Source of the DNA: SIG480 sp045614365
GTDB taxonomy: Bacteria; Bacillota; Clostridia; Oscillospirales; JAAYXM01
Length of the DNA: 15,043 nt
Direction of reading: 5' to 3'
Assembly: GCA_045614365.1 (NCBI GenBank)
Contig: JAZLCV010000128.1
Coordinates: 1 to 15,043 of the forward strand
The notes beneath the pieces were generated by a model, which saw only the letters and a program-made list of their open reading frames with translations, was not told where the DNA came from and ran no database searches. Every line of letters begins with the position of its first letter. The stretch's first letter is position 1. Of this stretch, positions 6,813 through 13,194 are shown in pieces. The position numbers and the translations under genes were made by a program.

Positions 6813-7467
6813 AAAGGTGAAAACAGCAGAGCTTTTTGAGTGTAAAACACCGCATCTCACCCCTCTTTTTGATAGATGCGAATATCCGTGGGAAATGCTC
6901 GGCGAAATCGGCACATATGCAAAAAAGCTTATATCCGACGGAATTTCAGGTTATCGCCTTCTTGCAGATGATGTTCTTATCGGTGAGGATGTTACCATTG
7001 CACCTACGGCAACAATAATCGGTCCTGCTGTTATCGGCAAAGGAACAGAAATCCGCCCCGGCGCATATATAAGAGGAAATGTTATAACGGGTGAAGGCTG
7101 CGTTATCGGAAATTCCTCCGAGCTTAAAAACTGCATTCTGCTTGACGGTGTGCAAGCGCCCCATTATAACTATATCGGGGATTCCGTTCTCGGAAACCGC
7201 GCACACCTCGGTGCGGGAGTGGTCTGCTCAAACTTAAAAGCCGATGGTAAAAATGTTGTAATCAAAGGAGACGAGAATTACGAAACAAGCCGCCGTAAGG
7301 TCGGTGCAATTCTCGCCGACGGTGCGGATATCGGATGTAACTCTGTTATTAATCCCGGTACCGTGGTGGGGAAAAACACCTCGGTATATCCACTTACCTC
7401 CCTGCGCGGCGTTTATCCTTCAGAGTGCATCGTGAAATCACAAAAGGAAATAGTTAAAAGAATTTAA
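6805..7467 (+). CDS. Left-handed beta-helix protein, GlmU C-terminal-like (possible GlcN-1-P acetyltransferase)
   Basis: A 220-residue protein with hexapeptide repeats (about 56-105 and 165-205: units such as IGEDVT, IAPTAT, IGPAVI, IGKGTE) that form a left-handed beta-helix. The middle part resembles the acetyltransferase half of GlmU of the archaeal/alternative type: PHYNYIGDSVLGN, LGAGVVCSNLKADGK and RRKVGAILADG. His120, Tyr123, Asn143 and Lys149 line up with residues I recall as active in that group. The N-terminal part (1-50) has EYPWEML, which looks like the linker that follows the uridylyltransferase domain in longer homologues, but no nucleotidyltransferase motif is present, so it should not make UDP-GlcNAc alone. 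Start: TTG overlapping the mutase stop by eight bases, with AAGGGG at 6791-6796, eight bases upstream. Coupling to the mutase suggests GlcN-1-P as substrate. Confidence 0.82.
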   Translation: MDKKVKTAELFECKTPHLTPLFDRCEYPWEMLGEIGTYAKKLISDGISGYRLLADDVLIGEDVTIAPTATIIGPAVIGKGTEIRPGAYIRGNVITGEGCVIGNSSELKNCILLDGVQAPHYNYIGDSVLGNRAHLGAGVVCSNLKADGKNVVIKGDENYETSRRKVGAILADGADIGCNSVINPGTVVGKNTSVYPLTSLRGVYPSECIVKSQKEIVKRI

Positions 7468-7473
7468 TCTGAT

Positions 7474-7519
7474 AATATATCAGTGCACATTTAAAAATAT
7501 ATCAAGTGCGAATTTTAAA
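7474..7519. repeat. Imperfect tandem repeat of about 23 bases
   Basis: AATATATCAGTGCACATTTAAA (7474-7495) is followed directly by AATATATCAAGTGCGAATTTTA and AA (7496-7519). The units share AATATATCA, GTGC, ATTT and AAA. They lie just after the stop codon, and the second copy runs into the terminator stem. No function is evident. Confidence 0.4.
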
Positions 7520-7560
7520 GGGATTGTAGCGAAATGCATTTGCTGCAATCCCTTGTATTT
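7518..7560 (+). terminator. Strong intrinsic terminator of the HTH-mutase operon
   Basis: A 13-base-pair stem (7518-7530 AAGGGATTGTAGC with 7542-7554 GCTGCAATCCCTT, one G-T wobble) encloses a loop that can pair further (AAATGCATTT), followed by GTATTTTCG. It lies 50 bases after the stop codon. The 216-base gap from 7468 to 7684 otherwise holds only the repeat before it and the promoter after it. Confidence 0.8.
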
Positions 7561-7624
7561 TCGCCTCCGGGAGTTGCTCTGCTCTAAAAGCATCTAAGAA
7601 AATCATTTTTATTAATTATAAATC

Positions 7625-7653
7625 TTTCCATCGTTGCAGTTTTATGATATACT
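7625..7653 (+). promoter_or_regulatory. Promoter of the amidohydrolase pair, extended -10
   Basis: TTTCCA (7625-7630, four of six matches), a 17-base spacer and TATACT (7648-7653) preceded by TG at 7645-7646. Transcription would start near 7660, 25 bases before the ATG. It is the only good match between the terminator and the gene. Confidence 0.55.
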
Positions 7654-7684
7654 TATTCCATAGACATTAAGGAGATGGTACTTT

Positions 7685-8509
7685 ATGGATATACGCGAAA
7701 AAATGAAGCTTTTTTACAACAATCCCGTAATCTCGTGGCATGAGCATGTCTGGAATCTTCCCGGAGAGCCGGATAAACTTAACTTTTCACACTGCGATGC
7801 TCAGATGGAGACCGTTGCAATGCTCGGAGTAGACAAAATCGTTGCATCGTTGCCGATTGTTTCGGATAAGCACTGTCCGCCCGAAAAGTTCATCCGTGCA
7901 AATGATGTTGTTTATCAGGCAACGCAGCGCCACCCGGGGAAAATTTACGGGCAGGCATTTGTTAATCCGGGGTTTATAAGAGAATCGCTTTCTGAGCTTG
8001 AGCGTTGCGTAAAAGAGCTTGGTTTTGTCGGAGCGAAGCTCTATCACCAGTATTTCATGGATGATCCGGTAATGTTCCCGCTTATTGAAAAGTGCATAGA
8101 GCTTGATATCCCGATTCTTATGCACTGTGCAAAGGCTATGGATGCCGGCACACGTGAGCGTCAGCCGCGCCTTTCAAACGGCGTACATATGGCAAATGCG
8201 GCACGCCGATATCCCGAAGCCACCTTCATTATGGCACATATCGGCGGCGGTGGCGACTGGCAGTGGGCAATAAAGGCAATTGCCGACTGCAAAAACGTGT
8301 ATGCCGATATCGGCGGCAGTGTTCACGACCGTCCGCTTATAGAAGAATCCGTGCGCTATCTCGGAGCAGACCGCCTTCTCTTTGCAACAGACGGCGGATG
8401 GTCATCGGGCGTTTCCAAAATCCTCGGCGCGGAAATTTCCGATGAAGATAAAAAAACAATACTTGCAGGGCGCGCATTTGACAAATATCTTGAAAGGGCG
8501 GGTAAGTAG
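7685..8509 (+). CDS. Amidohydrolase-family metal-dependent hydrolase (catalytically complete member of a pair)
   Basis: A 274-residue TIM-barrel protein of the amidohydrolase 2 family (PF04909), which hydrolyses or decarboxylates small carbon substrates with a bound metal. Seen: HxH on strand 1 as WHEHV (His19, His21), a strand-4 lysine in GAKLYH (Lys118), His147 in ILMHC, His185 in MAHIGGGG and the strand-8 Asp236 in FATDGG. Every ligand position of the family is filled. The ATG has AAGGAGA at 7669-7675, nine bases upstream. The next gene starts two bases after the stop and encodes a degenerate relative, so the two are surely co-expressed and may form one complex. No signal peptide is seen, so it is cytoplasmic. 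The substrate cannot be told from sequence. Confidence 0.9.
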   Translation: MDIREKMKLFYNNPVISWHEHVWNLPGEPDKLNFSHCDAQMETVAMLGVDKIVASLPIVSDKHCPPEKFIRANDVVYQATQRHPGKIYGQAFVNPGFIRESLSELERCVKELGFVGAKLYHQYFMDDPVMFPLIEKCIELDIPILMHCAKAMDAGTRERQPRLSNGVHMANAARRYPEATFIMAHIGGGGDWQWAIKAIADCKNVYADIGGSVHDRPLIEESVRYLGADRLLFATDGGWSSGVSKILGAEISDEDKKTILAGRAFDKYLERAGK

Positions 8510-8511
8510 TT

Positions 8512-9315
8512 ATGTTTATTGATATCAGCACATATGTCGGTCACTGGCCGTTCCGCAATCTCAGATACAACACACTTTCCGGACTCGATGAGCTTGCCGG
8601 ACGCTACGGTATAACTCATATGGTGGTTACAAACGTAAACGGCCTTTTTTATAAAGACGCAAACACAGCAAATCTTGAGCTTCTTGCTGAGCTTGAATCT
8701 TATACCGGAAAAACCGTATTTCTCCCGATGGCAATTGTCAACCCCACATATCCCGCTTGGGAGAAGGATGCACGCGATATGATAAAGGCAGGCTTTAAAG
8801 GTTTTGAGCTTGCACCGATTTATCACGGCTACTCCCTCGCACCGGAAATGCTTTATGATGAATACAACCCGAAACATCGCGCGCTTGAGGTGATTAACCT
8901 CGCCGAAGAGCTTGGTGTTCCCGTAAGAATCTGCGCAGGCTTTGAAAACTTCCGCGGAAGAAGCGCACTTGATAACTACAGCAATATCAAGGGTGATGAT
9001 TACTTCGCGCTCCTCTCGAAAAATCAAAACGTACACGTTCTTGCGACAAGCTTTTCCGTCTTTGCCGCAGGAGAGAACTTTAAAAAGCTTCTGGAAACGC
9101 GCAAAAACACATATTTTGATACAACTCAGTTTGAAACCCTCGGTAACAATGCCGCGGAAAAAATCATGAAAATCATCGACAGCTCGCAGCTTTGTTTCGC
9201 CTCTCTTTCTCCGTTTAATTATATGGAAGCAAATCTCCTGCGTATGGAATTTACCCCCGGCTTTGACGTAGACAAAATGAAGACGAATGCCGCACAGGCA
9301 TTTGGGTTAAAGTAA
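8512..9315 (+). CDS. Amidohydrolase-fold protein lacking metal ligands (putative pseudoenzyme)
   Basis: A 267-residue relative of the preceding protein with the same barrel order but without its catalytic residues. Compare: strand 1 reads IDISTYVGHWPF, with Ser6 and Tyr8 where the HxH histidines belong; GFKGFELAP has Glu99 in place of the usual lysine; PVRICAG has Cys141 for the strand-5 His; LATSF has Thr179 for the strand-6 His; FASLSPF has Leu232 for the strand-8 Asp. The reading frame is intact and of full length, so this is a conserved protein and not a decayed gene. It begins two bases after the upstream stop with a GGGCGGG ribosome site inside that gene. A role as structural or regulatory partner is likely; a different, metal-free activity is possible. 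His11 in GHWPFR could be a displaced ligand. Confidence 0.85.
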   Translation: MFIDISTYVGHWPFRNLRYNTLSGLDELAGRYGITHMVVTNVNGLFYKDANTANLELLAELESYTGKTVFLPMAIVNPTYPAWEKDARDMIKAGFKGFELAPIYHGYSLAPEMLYDEYNPKHRALEVINLAEELGVPVRICAGFENFRGRSALDNYSNIKGDDYFALLSKNQNVHVLATSFSVFAAGENFKKLLETRKNTYFDTTQFETLGNNAAEKIMKIIDSSQLCFASLSPFNYMEANLLRMEFTPGFDVDKMKTNAAQAFGLK

Positions 9316-9317
9316 AA

Positions 9318-9351
9318 CAATCGCACCGCTTTCGCGGTGCGATTGCTCTTT
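9318..9351. terminator. Bidirectional intrinsic terminator between convergent genes
   Basis: A perfect 12-base-pair stem (CAATCGCACCGC at 9318-9329 with GCGGTGCGATTG at 9334-9345) and a TTTC loop. On the plus strand it is followed by CTCTTTAGTT; on the minus strand the opposite flank supplies GTTTTACTTT. It lies three bases after the stop of the plus gene and three before the stop of the minus gene, so it serves both. Confidence 0.88.
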
Positions 9352-9353
9352 AG

Positions 9354-10520
9354 TTATTCCTTATCTTCGTATTTATTGAACATATATGCCGCGAAGGTTG
9401 CAGTTAGCGGAACTGCGGCAAGAATACCAATGCTTCCGACTATTGAGCAGACAATTTCGCACATTATCATTTCCATATTAAACAGATAATATATATTCTT
9501 GTTGTATGCCACAAGCAGAAGTACGGTTGCAAGCGCACCGCCGATGTAGGCAAGGATGAGAGTATTCGTCATCGTTCCTATAGCATCGCGTCCGATATTC
9601 ATTCCCGAATGAAGCATACGGAAAAAGGTTTTTCGCTCCATTGTGTCGTTAAGTTCCTTCATTGCAGAGGAAATCGACATTGCAACGTCCATTATTGCGC
9701 CGAGCGCTCCTATTACGACACCGCCCCACAGCACCGCGCGAAGGTCAACCGGATTGTCCATAAGCGTAAGCATAACATAGTCCTCATCAATCATACCGGT
9801 CATTCCGAGAAGCCGGTGCATGATATACGCGAGAAGCCCCGCAATCGCAACACCTGCGACATTGCCGAATATTGCGCAGACGGTTTTTAAGTTCCATCCG
9901 TTTATCACAATAAGGCTCATAAATATCGAGAACACACAAACTATAACCGTCATAAGATATATGTTATACCCCTTTAATATGGAAGGTATGTAGACAAGAA
10001 AAATAGAAAGGACGGTAAAAATGAGCGAAACAATCGTCGAAATCCCTTTTTTTCTGCCGATTATAACAATCAGAAGCAGAAATATCACAACAAGCCACAC
10101 GAGAGACGGAATGCGGTTATGCTCAATAAACACCCACTCGGCATCCTGCCCCATCGCACCGGATTCCATATCATATCCCGGACGCGAAACAAGAACCTTA
10201 TCCCCCACCTTAACATCACGCGGCTGATAAGCGTACATATCATCAATATCCTGAACAACCTGCACCGCATCGCCCTTATAAGGTCCGTTTTTCATAAGTG
10301 CAGAAAATGTTATACGCTTGTTCGACACCATCGTTTCTCCATCATCAAGGCTGAACGCGGCTTCCTCAATATCACCAACTTCTGTCACTTCTGCCCGGTA
10401 ATAATCCTCAACTCCATCGGTAAATCCTTCCGGACGACACACAAAATGCCCTATAAGAATAAACAACACTGAAAGAATAACGGTAACAGCGTAAATAATG
10501 CTTTGCTTTTTCATTTTCAT
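9354..10520 (-). CDS. YibE/F-family multipass membrane protein
   Basis: A 388-residue membrane protein of the YibE/F family (PF07907), whose role is not established. Seen: one N-terminal membrane segment (about 7-27), an extracellular domain of about 110 residues with EVGDIEE and KVGDKVLVSRPGYD, then about seven membrane segments starting at SLVWLVVIFLLLIV, including the family stretch SGMNIGRDAIGTMTNTLILAYIGG. The C-terminus KYEDKE is charged. I place the start at the ATG at 10520, which has GAGG at about 10530-10533, nine bases upstream; an in-frame GTG at 10535 overlaps that site and is unlikely. The gene is divergent from the EIIC-like gene and convergent with the amidohydrolase pair. Family membership is firm. 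Confidence 0.9.
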   Translation of the reverse strand: MKMKKQSIIYAVTVILSVLFILIGHFVCRPEGFTDGVEDYYRAEVTEVGDIEEAAFSLDDGETMVSNKRITFSALMKNGPYKGDAVQVVQDIDDMYAYQPRDVKVGDKVLVSRPGYDMESGAMGQDAEWVFIEHNRIPSLVWLVVIFLLLIVIIGRKKGISTIVSLIFTVLSIFLVYIPSILKGYNIYLMTVIVCVFSIFMSLIVINGWNLKTVCAIFGNVAGVAIAGLLAYIMHRLLGMTGMIDEDYVMLTLMDNPVDLRAVLWGGVVIGALGAIMDVAMSISSAMKELNDTMERKTFFRMLHSGMNIGRDAIGTMTNTLILAYIGGALATVLLLVAYNKNIYYLFNMEMIMCEIVCSIVGSIGILAAVPLTATFAAYMFNKYEDKE

Positions 10521-10562
10521 AGAAATTAACCTCACTCTGTAATTAACCTGATTGCAAATAAT

Positions 10563-10591
10563 ATTGTATCACAAATGCTTTTCCTGTTCAA
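10563..10591 (-). promoter_or_regulatory. Promoter of the YibE/F gene, extended -10
   Basis: On the minus strand TTGAAC (plus 10586-10591), a 17-base spacer and TACAAT (10563-10568) with TG in the extended position. The string TGTGATACAAT (10563-10573) recurs exactly in the divergent promoter at 10657-10667. The predicted start is about 35 bases before the ATG. Confidence 0.7.
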
Positions 10592-10638
10592 GAAAAAACA
10601 ATAATGCAACAGCTTTTGAAATACGCTCCCTGTTTTTG

Positions 10639-10667
10639 TTGCGTTTGGAAATATTCTGTGATACAAT
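10639..10667 (+). promoter_or_regulatory. Promoter of the EIIC-like gene, extended -10
   Basis: TTGCGT (10639-10644), a 17-base spacer and TACAAT (10662-10667) with TG at the extended position, in the same TGTGATACAAT context as the divergent YibE/F promoter. A start near 10674 gives a leader of about 82 bases containing a small GCGGA/TCCGC hairpin (10712-10728). The 235-base gap between the two genes holds only these two promoters, the leader and ribosome sites. Confidence 0.65.
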
Positions 10668-10755
10668 AAATGTTAAATGAAGAAATATGCTATACCACTA
10701 CATAAACGCCCGCGGAGAAATAATCCGCCCGGAATGAAAGGATCTGCTACAGATT

Positions 10756-11799
10756 ATGAAAATAAAAGAATTTTTAAAACGCAAGGATATTGAAATTTCT
10801 GCAAAGCGGTATTTTATTGATGCACTCGGCGCAATGGCACAGGGCCTTTTCGCATCGCTTTTAATCGGCACAATTCTTTCAACGCTCGGCACGCAGCTCG
10901 GGCTTGATATTCTTGTCACGGTCGGTGACTATGCCAAAAGCATTCAGGGTGCCGCGATGGCAATAGCGATAGGCTATGCACTTAAATGCCCGCCGCTTGT
11001 TCTCTTTTCCCTCACCGCTGTCGGAACAGCGGCAAATGCGCTTGGTGGCGCAGGCGGCGCTTTCGCCGTGCTTGTTGTTACCGTCATCGCATCAGAGCTC
11101 GGAAAAGCCGTAAGCCACGAAACAAAGCTTGATATTCTTATTACTCCCATTGTCACAATCTGTTCAGGTTGCCTTATTGCAATGCTCGTTGCCGCACCTA
11201 TCGGAATGGCTGCATCGTACATCGGCGAGCTTATTATGTATGCAACCACGCTTCACCCGTTTGTTATGGGCATTCTCGTTTCCGTTATCGTCGGCATCGC
11301 GCTCACGCTTCCCATTTCCAGTGCGGCAATATGTGCAGGTCTTTCGCTTACGGGACTTGCAGGCGGTGCGGCTCTTGCCGGCTGCTGCGCACAGATGGTA
11401 GGCTTTGCGGTTATGAGCTTTCGTGAAAATAGCTGGGGCGGATTATTAGCTCAGGGCATCGGCACAAGTATGCTCCAGATGGGAAATATAGTAAAAAACC
11501 CTAAAATATGGATTCCGCCTATTCTTACCTCTGCAATCGTCGGTCCGATTTCAACGTGTATTTTCAAGCTTCAGATGAACGGTGCCCCGGTTTCTTCGGG
11601 AATGGGAACCTGCGGTTTTGTCGGACAGATAGGTATGTATACCGGCTGGATAAGCGACGGGGTTTCAATCGGATTTTCTCAGTGGGGCGGTCTTTTGCTC
11701 TGCCACATCATTCTCCCCGCAGTTATCTGCCCTCTTATCTGTGCACTCGCGCGTAAAGCCGGCTGGATAAGCGATGGAGATTTAAAGCTTGATTTGTAA
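10756..11799 (+). CDS. PfoR-like PTS EIIC-domain membrane protein
   Basis: A 347-residue integral membrane protein of the PTS_EIIC_2 group (PF13303, COG3641), which includes PfoR of Clostridium perfringens, originally described as a toxin regulator. EIIC proteins carry sugars across the membrane in a phosphotransferase complex. Seen: a charged N-terminus (MKIKEFLKRKDIEIS), about eight to ten glycine-rich hydrophobic segments, and the conserved loop NGAPVSSGMGTCGFVGQIG near 275-293. No EIIA or EIIB domain is fused or adjacent, so it would need partners encoded elsewhere or may not be a true PTS carrier. The ATG at 10756 has GAAAGG at 10736-10741, about 14 bases away, longer than usual; a six-base-pair hairpin (10741-10755) fills the spacer. 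No terminator hairpin is clear after it. Confidence 0.85.
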   Translation: MKIKEFLKRKDIEISAKRYFIDALGAMAQGLFASLLIGTILSTLGTQLGLDILVTVGDYAKSIQGAAMAIAIGYALKCPPLVLFSLTAVGTAANALGGAGGAFAVLVVTVIASELGKAVSHETKLDILITPIVTICSGCLIAMLVAAPIGMAASYIGELIMYATTLHPFVMGILVSVIVGIALTLPISSAAICAGLSLTGLAGGAALAGCCAQMVGFAVMSFRENSWGGLLAQGIGTSMLQMGNIVKNPKIWIPPILTSAIVGPISTCIFKLQMNGAPVSSGMGTCGFVGQIGMYTGWISDGVSIGFSQWGGLLLCHIILPAVICPLICALARKAGWISDGDLKLDL

Positions 11800-11817
11800 A
11801 ATTTTTTGATATATGAC

Positions 11818-11846
11818 TTACATTTGTATGTAAAATGTGATACAAT
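11818..11846 (+). promoter_or_regulatory. Promoter of the SLOG, nnrD, lipoprotein and alr operon with a spacer dyad
   Basis: TACAAT (11841-11846) is preceded by TG in the extended position, and the context TGTGATACAAT (11836-11846) is the third copy of that string. The -35 is weak: TTACAT at 11818-11823 with 17-base spacing, or CTTACA at 11817-11822 with 18. A perfect dyad TTACATTTGTATGTAA (11818-11833) covers the -35 and much of the spacer, a place where a repressor would act. The leader to the ATG at 11885 is about 30 bases. Confidence 0.55.
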
Positions 11847-11884
11847 ATAAACATCTATTCTTAATTTTAAAGGAACACTGAAAA

Positions 11885-12361
11885 ATGGACGCTTCCGTAT
11901 GCTCCTTTACCGGGCACAGACAAATCTATACTATACATTCAGCCGAGCTTCCCGCCCTTCTTTCCGAAACGGTGGATACGCTTATCACTTCCGGCGTTAC
12001 GCGCTTTTGCAGCGGTGGTGCAATGGGTTTTGACCTTCTTGCAGCAGAGCTTGTGCTCGAAAAGAAAAAAGGCGGCGCGGACATTTCCCTCTCAATGATT
12101 CTACCGTGCAGAAGCCAGGCGGACCGCTGGCCTGCGGCAACACGCCGCAGATATAATAATGTTATTGAACAAGCCGATGAGGTTATCTATATAGCGGATA
12201 AATACGACCAATTCTGCATGCATTTGCGTAACCGTCGGCTTGTGGATGAAGCAGACATTCTTCTGTGCTATCTCGTCCGCGAAGCAAGCGGCACGGCATT
12301 CACACGCAACTATGCACTCGACAGAGATAAAAAAATCATAAATTTAGCAGACCTTCTGTAA
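11885..12361 (+). CDS. SLOG-domain (DUF1273/YpsA-like) protein
   Basis: A 158-residue Rossmann-like protein of the SLOG superfamily, whose members bind nucleotides or their derivatives. Seen: the N-terminal strand and turn CSFTGHR (6-12), the nucleotide-binding glycine motif FCSGGAMGFDLLAAE (41-55), and the C-terminal RNRRLVDEADILLCYL and SGTAFTRNYA (115-144), all typical of DUF1273 proteins such as YpsA/YoqJ. Exact ligand and role are unknown; YpsA of B. subtilis has been linked to cell division. The ATG has AAAGGA at 11869-11874, ten bases upstream. It heads an operon in which nnrD starts 14 bases after its stop. Linkage with NAD(P)H-hydrate repair makes a nucleotide-cofactor ligand attractive, but that is speculation. 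Confidence 0.85.
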   Translation: MDASVCSFTGHRQIYTIHSAELPALLSETVDTLITSGVTRFCSGGAMGFDLLAAELVLEKKKGGADISLSMILPCRSQADRWPAATRRRYNNVIEQADEVIYIADKYDQFCMHLRNRRLVDEADILLCYLVREASGTAFTRNYALDRDKKIINLADLL

Positions 12362-12375
12362 GGAGGAGACACGCC

Positions 12376-13194
12376 ATGCTTACAGAGATTACAAACGACA
12401 ACATTTTTCTCCCCATCCGCAGCCGCGATGCACACAAAGGCAATTTCGGACGTGTTCTTCTCTTCTGCGGGAGCGAAAAATACACGGGCGCGGCTTTTTT
12501 TTCCGCACAGGCGGCGGTAAACACCGGCAGCGGACTCGTTTTTCTTTCCGTGCCGAAAAAAATCCATCCAATTCTTGCGGCGAAGCTTAACGAGCCTATT
12601 ATTATTTCGAGAAACGACAGTGAAATGAAAAACGATACAGTTTTGCTCGGTTGCGGGCTCGGGCTGTCACGAAAAAGCGAAAAGCTTGTGAAAAAGATTA
12701 TCTTTTCAGGCACCTCTCCGCTTATTCTCGATGCGGATGCGATAACAATTGCGGCACGGCTTAAGCTTCCGCTTAAAGATTCCCCGCGAAATCTTATTCT
12801 CACTCCGCACGAGGGTGAATTTGCAAGGCTTGTTCCTTCTTTTTCGCATGACCGGCGCGAGGAATTTGCCGTAAACTTTGCAAAGGAAAACAAATGCACC
12901 CTCGTCCTTAAAGGCAGGCGCACACTATGCGCCGACGAGAACGGTAACCTTTACGCCAACACCACAGGAAATCCCGGTATGGCGAAGGGAGGAAGCGGCG
13001 ATATTCTTGCCGGAATAATCACTTCTTTAATCGGTCAGGGCATACCTCCAATACGCGCGGCATATACTGGAGTGTGGCTGCACGGTGCGGCGGGGGACCT
13101 TGCCTCCGAAATTTTCGGCGAGTATTCAATGACTCCCACCGATATGCTGTGTACCCTCAAATCGGTTATAAAGAAGGTAAGGCAAGAGGATTGA
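12376..13194 (+). CDS. nnrD: ADP-dependent (S)-NAD(P)H-hydrate dehydratase, stand-alone
   Basis: This repair enzyme dehydrates damaged NADHX/NADPHX back to NADH/NADPH using ADP (or ATP). The 272 residues cover the ribokinase-like domain that is the C-terminal half of YjeF. Seen: KGNFGRVLLFCGSEKYTGAA (21-40), glycine-rich LLGCGLGLS (90-98), LILDADA (116-122), LTPHEGEFARL (142-152) and the anion hole with catalytic Asp209 in GNPGMAKGGSGD. All are intact. The epimerase half (NnrE), which in many Firmicutes is fused in front, is absent: the ATG at 12376 has AGGAGG at 12361-12366 and little sequence precedes KGNFG. NADHX epimerises slowly unaided, or nnrE lies elsewhere. The downstream gene overlaps by four bases. 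Confidence 0.94.
   Translation: MLTEITNDNIFLPIRSRDAHKGNFGRVLLFCGSEKYTGAAFFSAQAAVNTGSGLVFLSVPKKIHPILAAKLNEPIIISRNDSEMKNDTVLLGCGLGLSRKSEKLVKKIIFSGTSPLILDADAITIAARLKLPLKDSPRNLILTPHEGEFARLVPSFSHDRREEFAVNFAKENKCTLVLKGRRTLCADENGNLYANTTGNPGMAKGGSGDILAGIITSLIGQGIPPIRAAYTGVWLHGAAGDLASEIFGEYSMTPTDMLCTLKSVIKKVRQED

Noticed and set aside
8356..9036. A 226-codon open frame on the minus strand
   Set aside because: It is antisense to the two amidohydrolase-fold genes, spans their junction, and shows no recognisable protein pattern.
11885..12361. SLOG protein as part of an anti-phage nucleotide-signalling system
   Set aside because: No effector, cyclase or nuclease is nearby; the neighbours are housekeeping genes, and the sequence fits the DUF1273/YpsA group.
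13074..13190. Upstream extension of the lipoprotein frame to an ATG inside nnrD
   Set aside because: The added part is a shadow of nnrD and would bury the signal peptide; the TTG at 13191 begins exactly at MKKLF and has a ribosome site.
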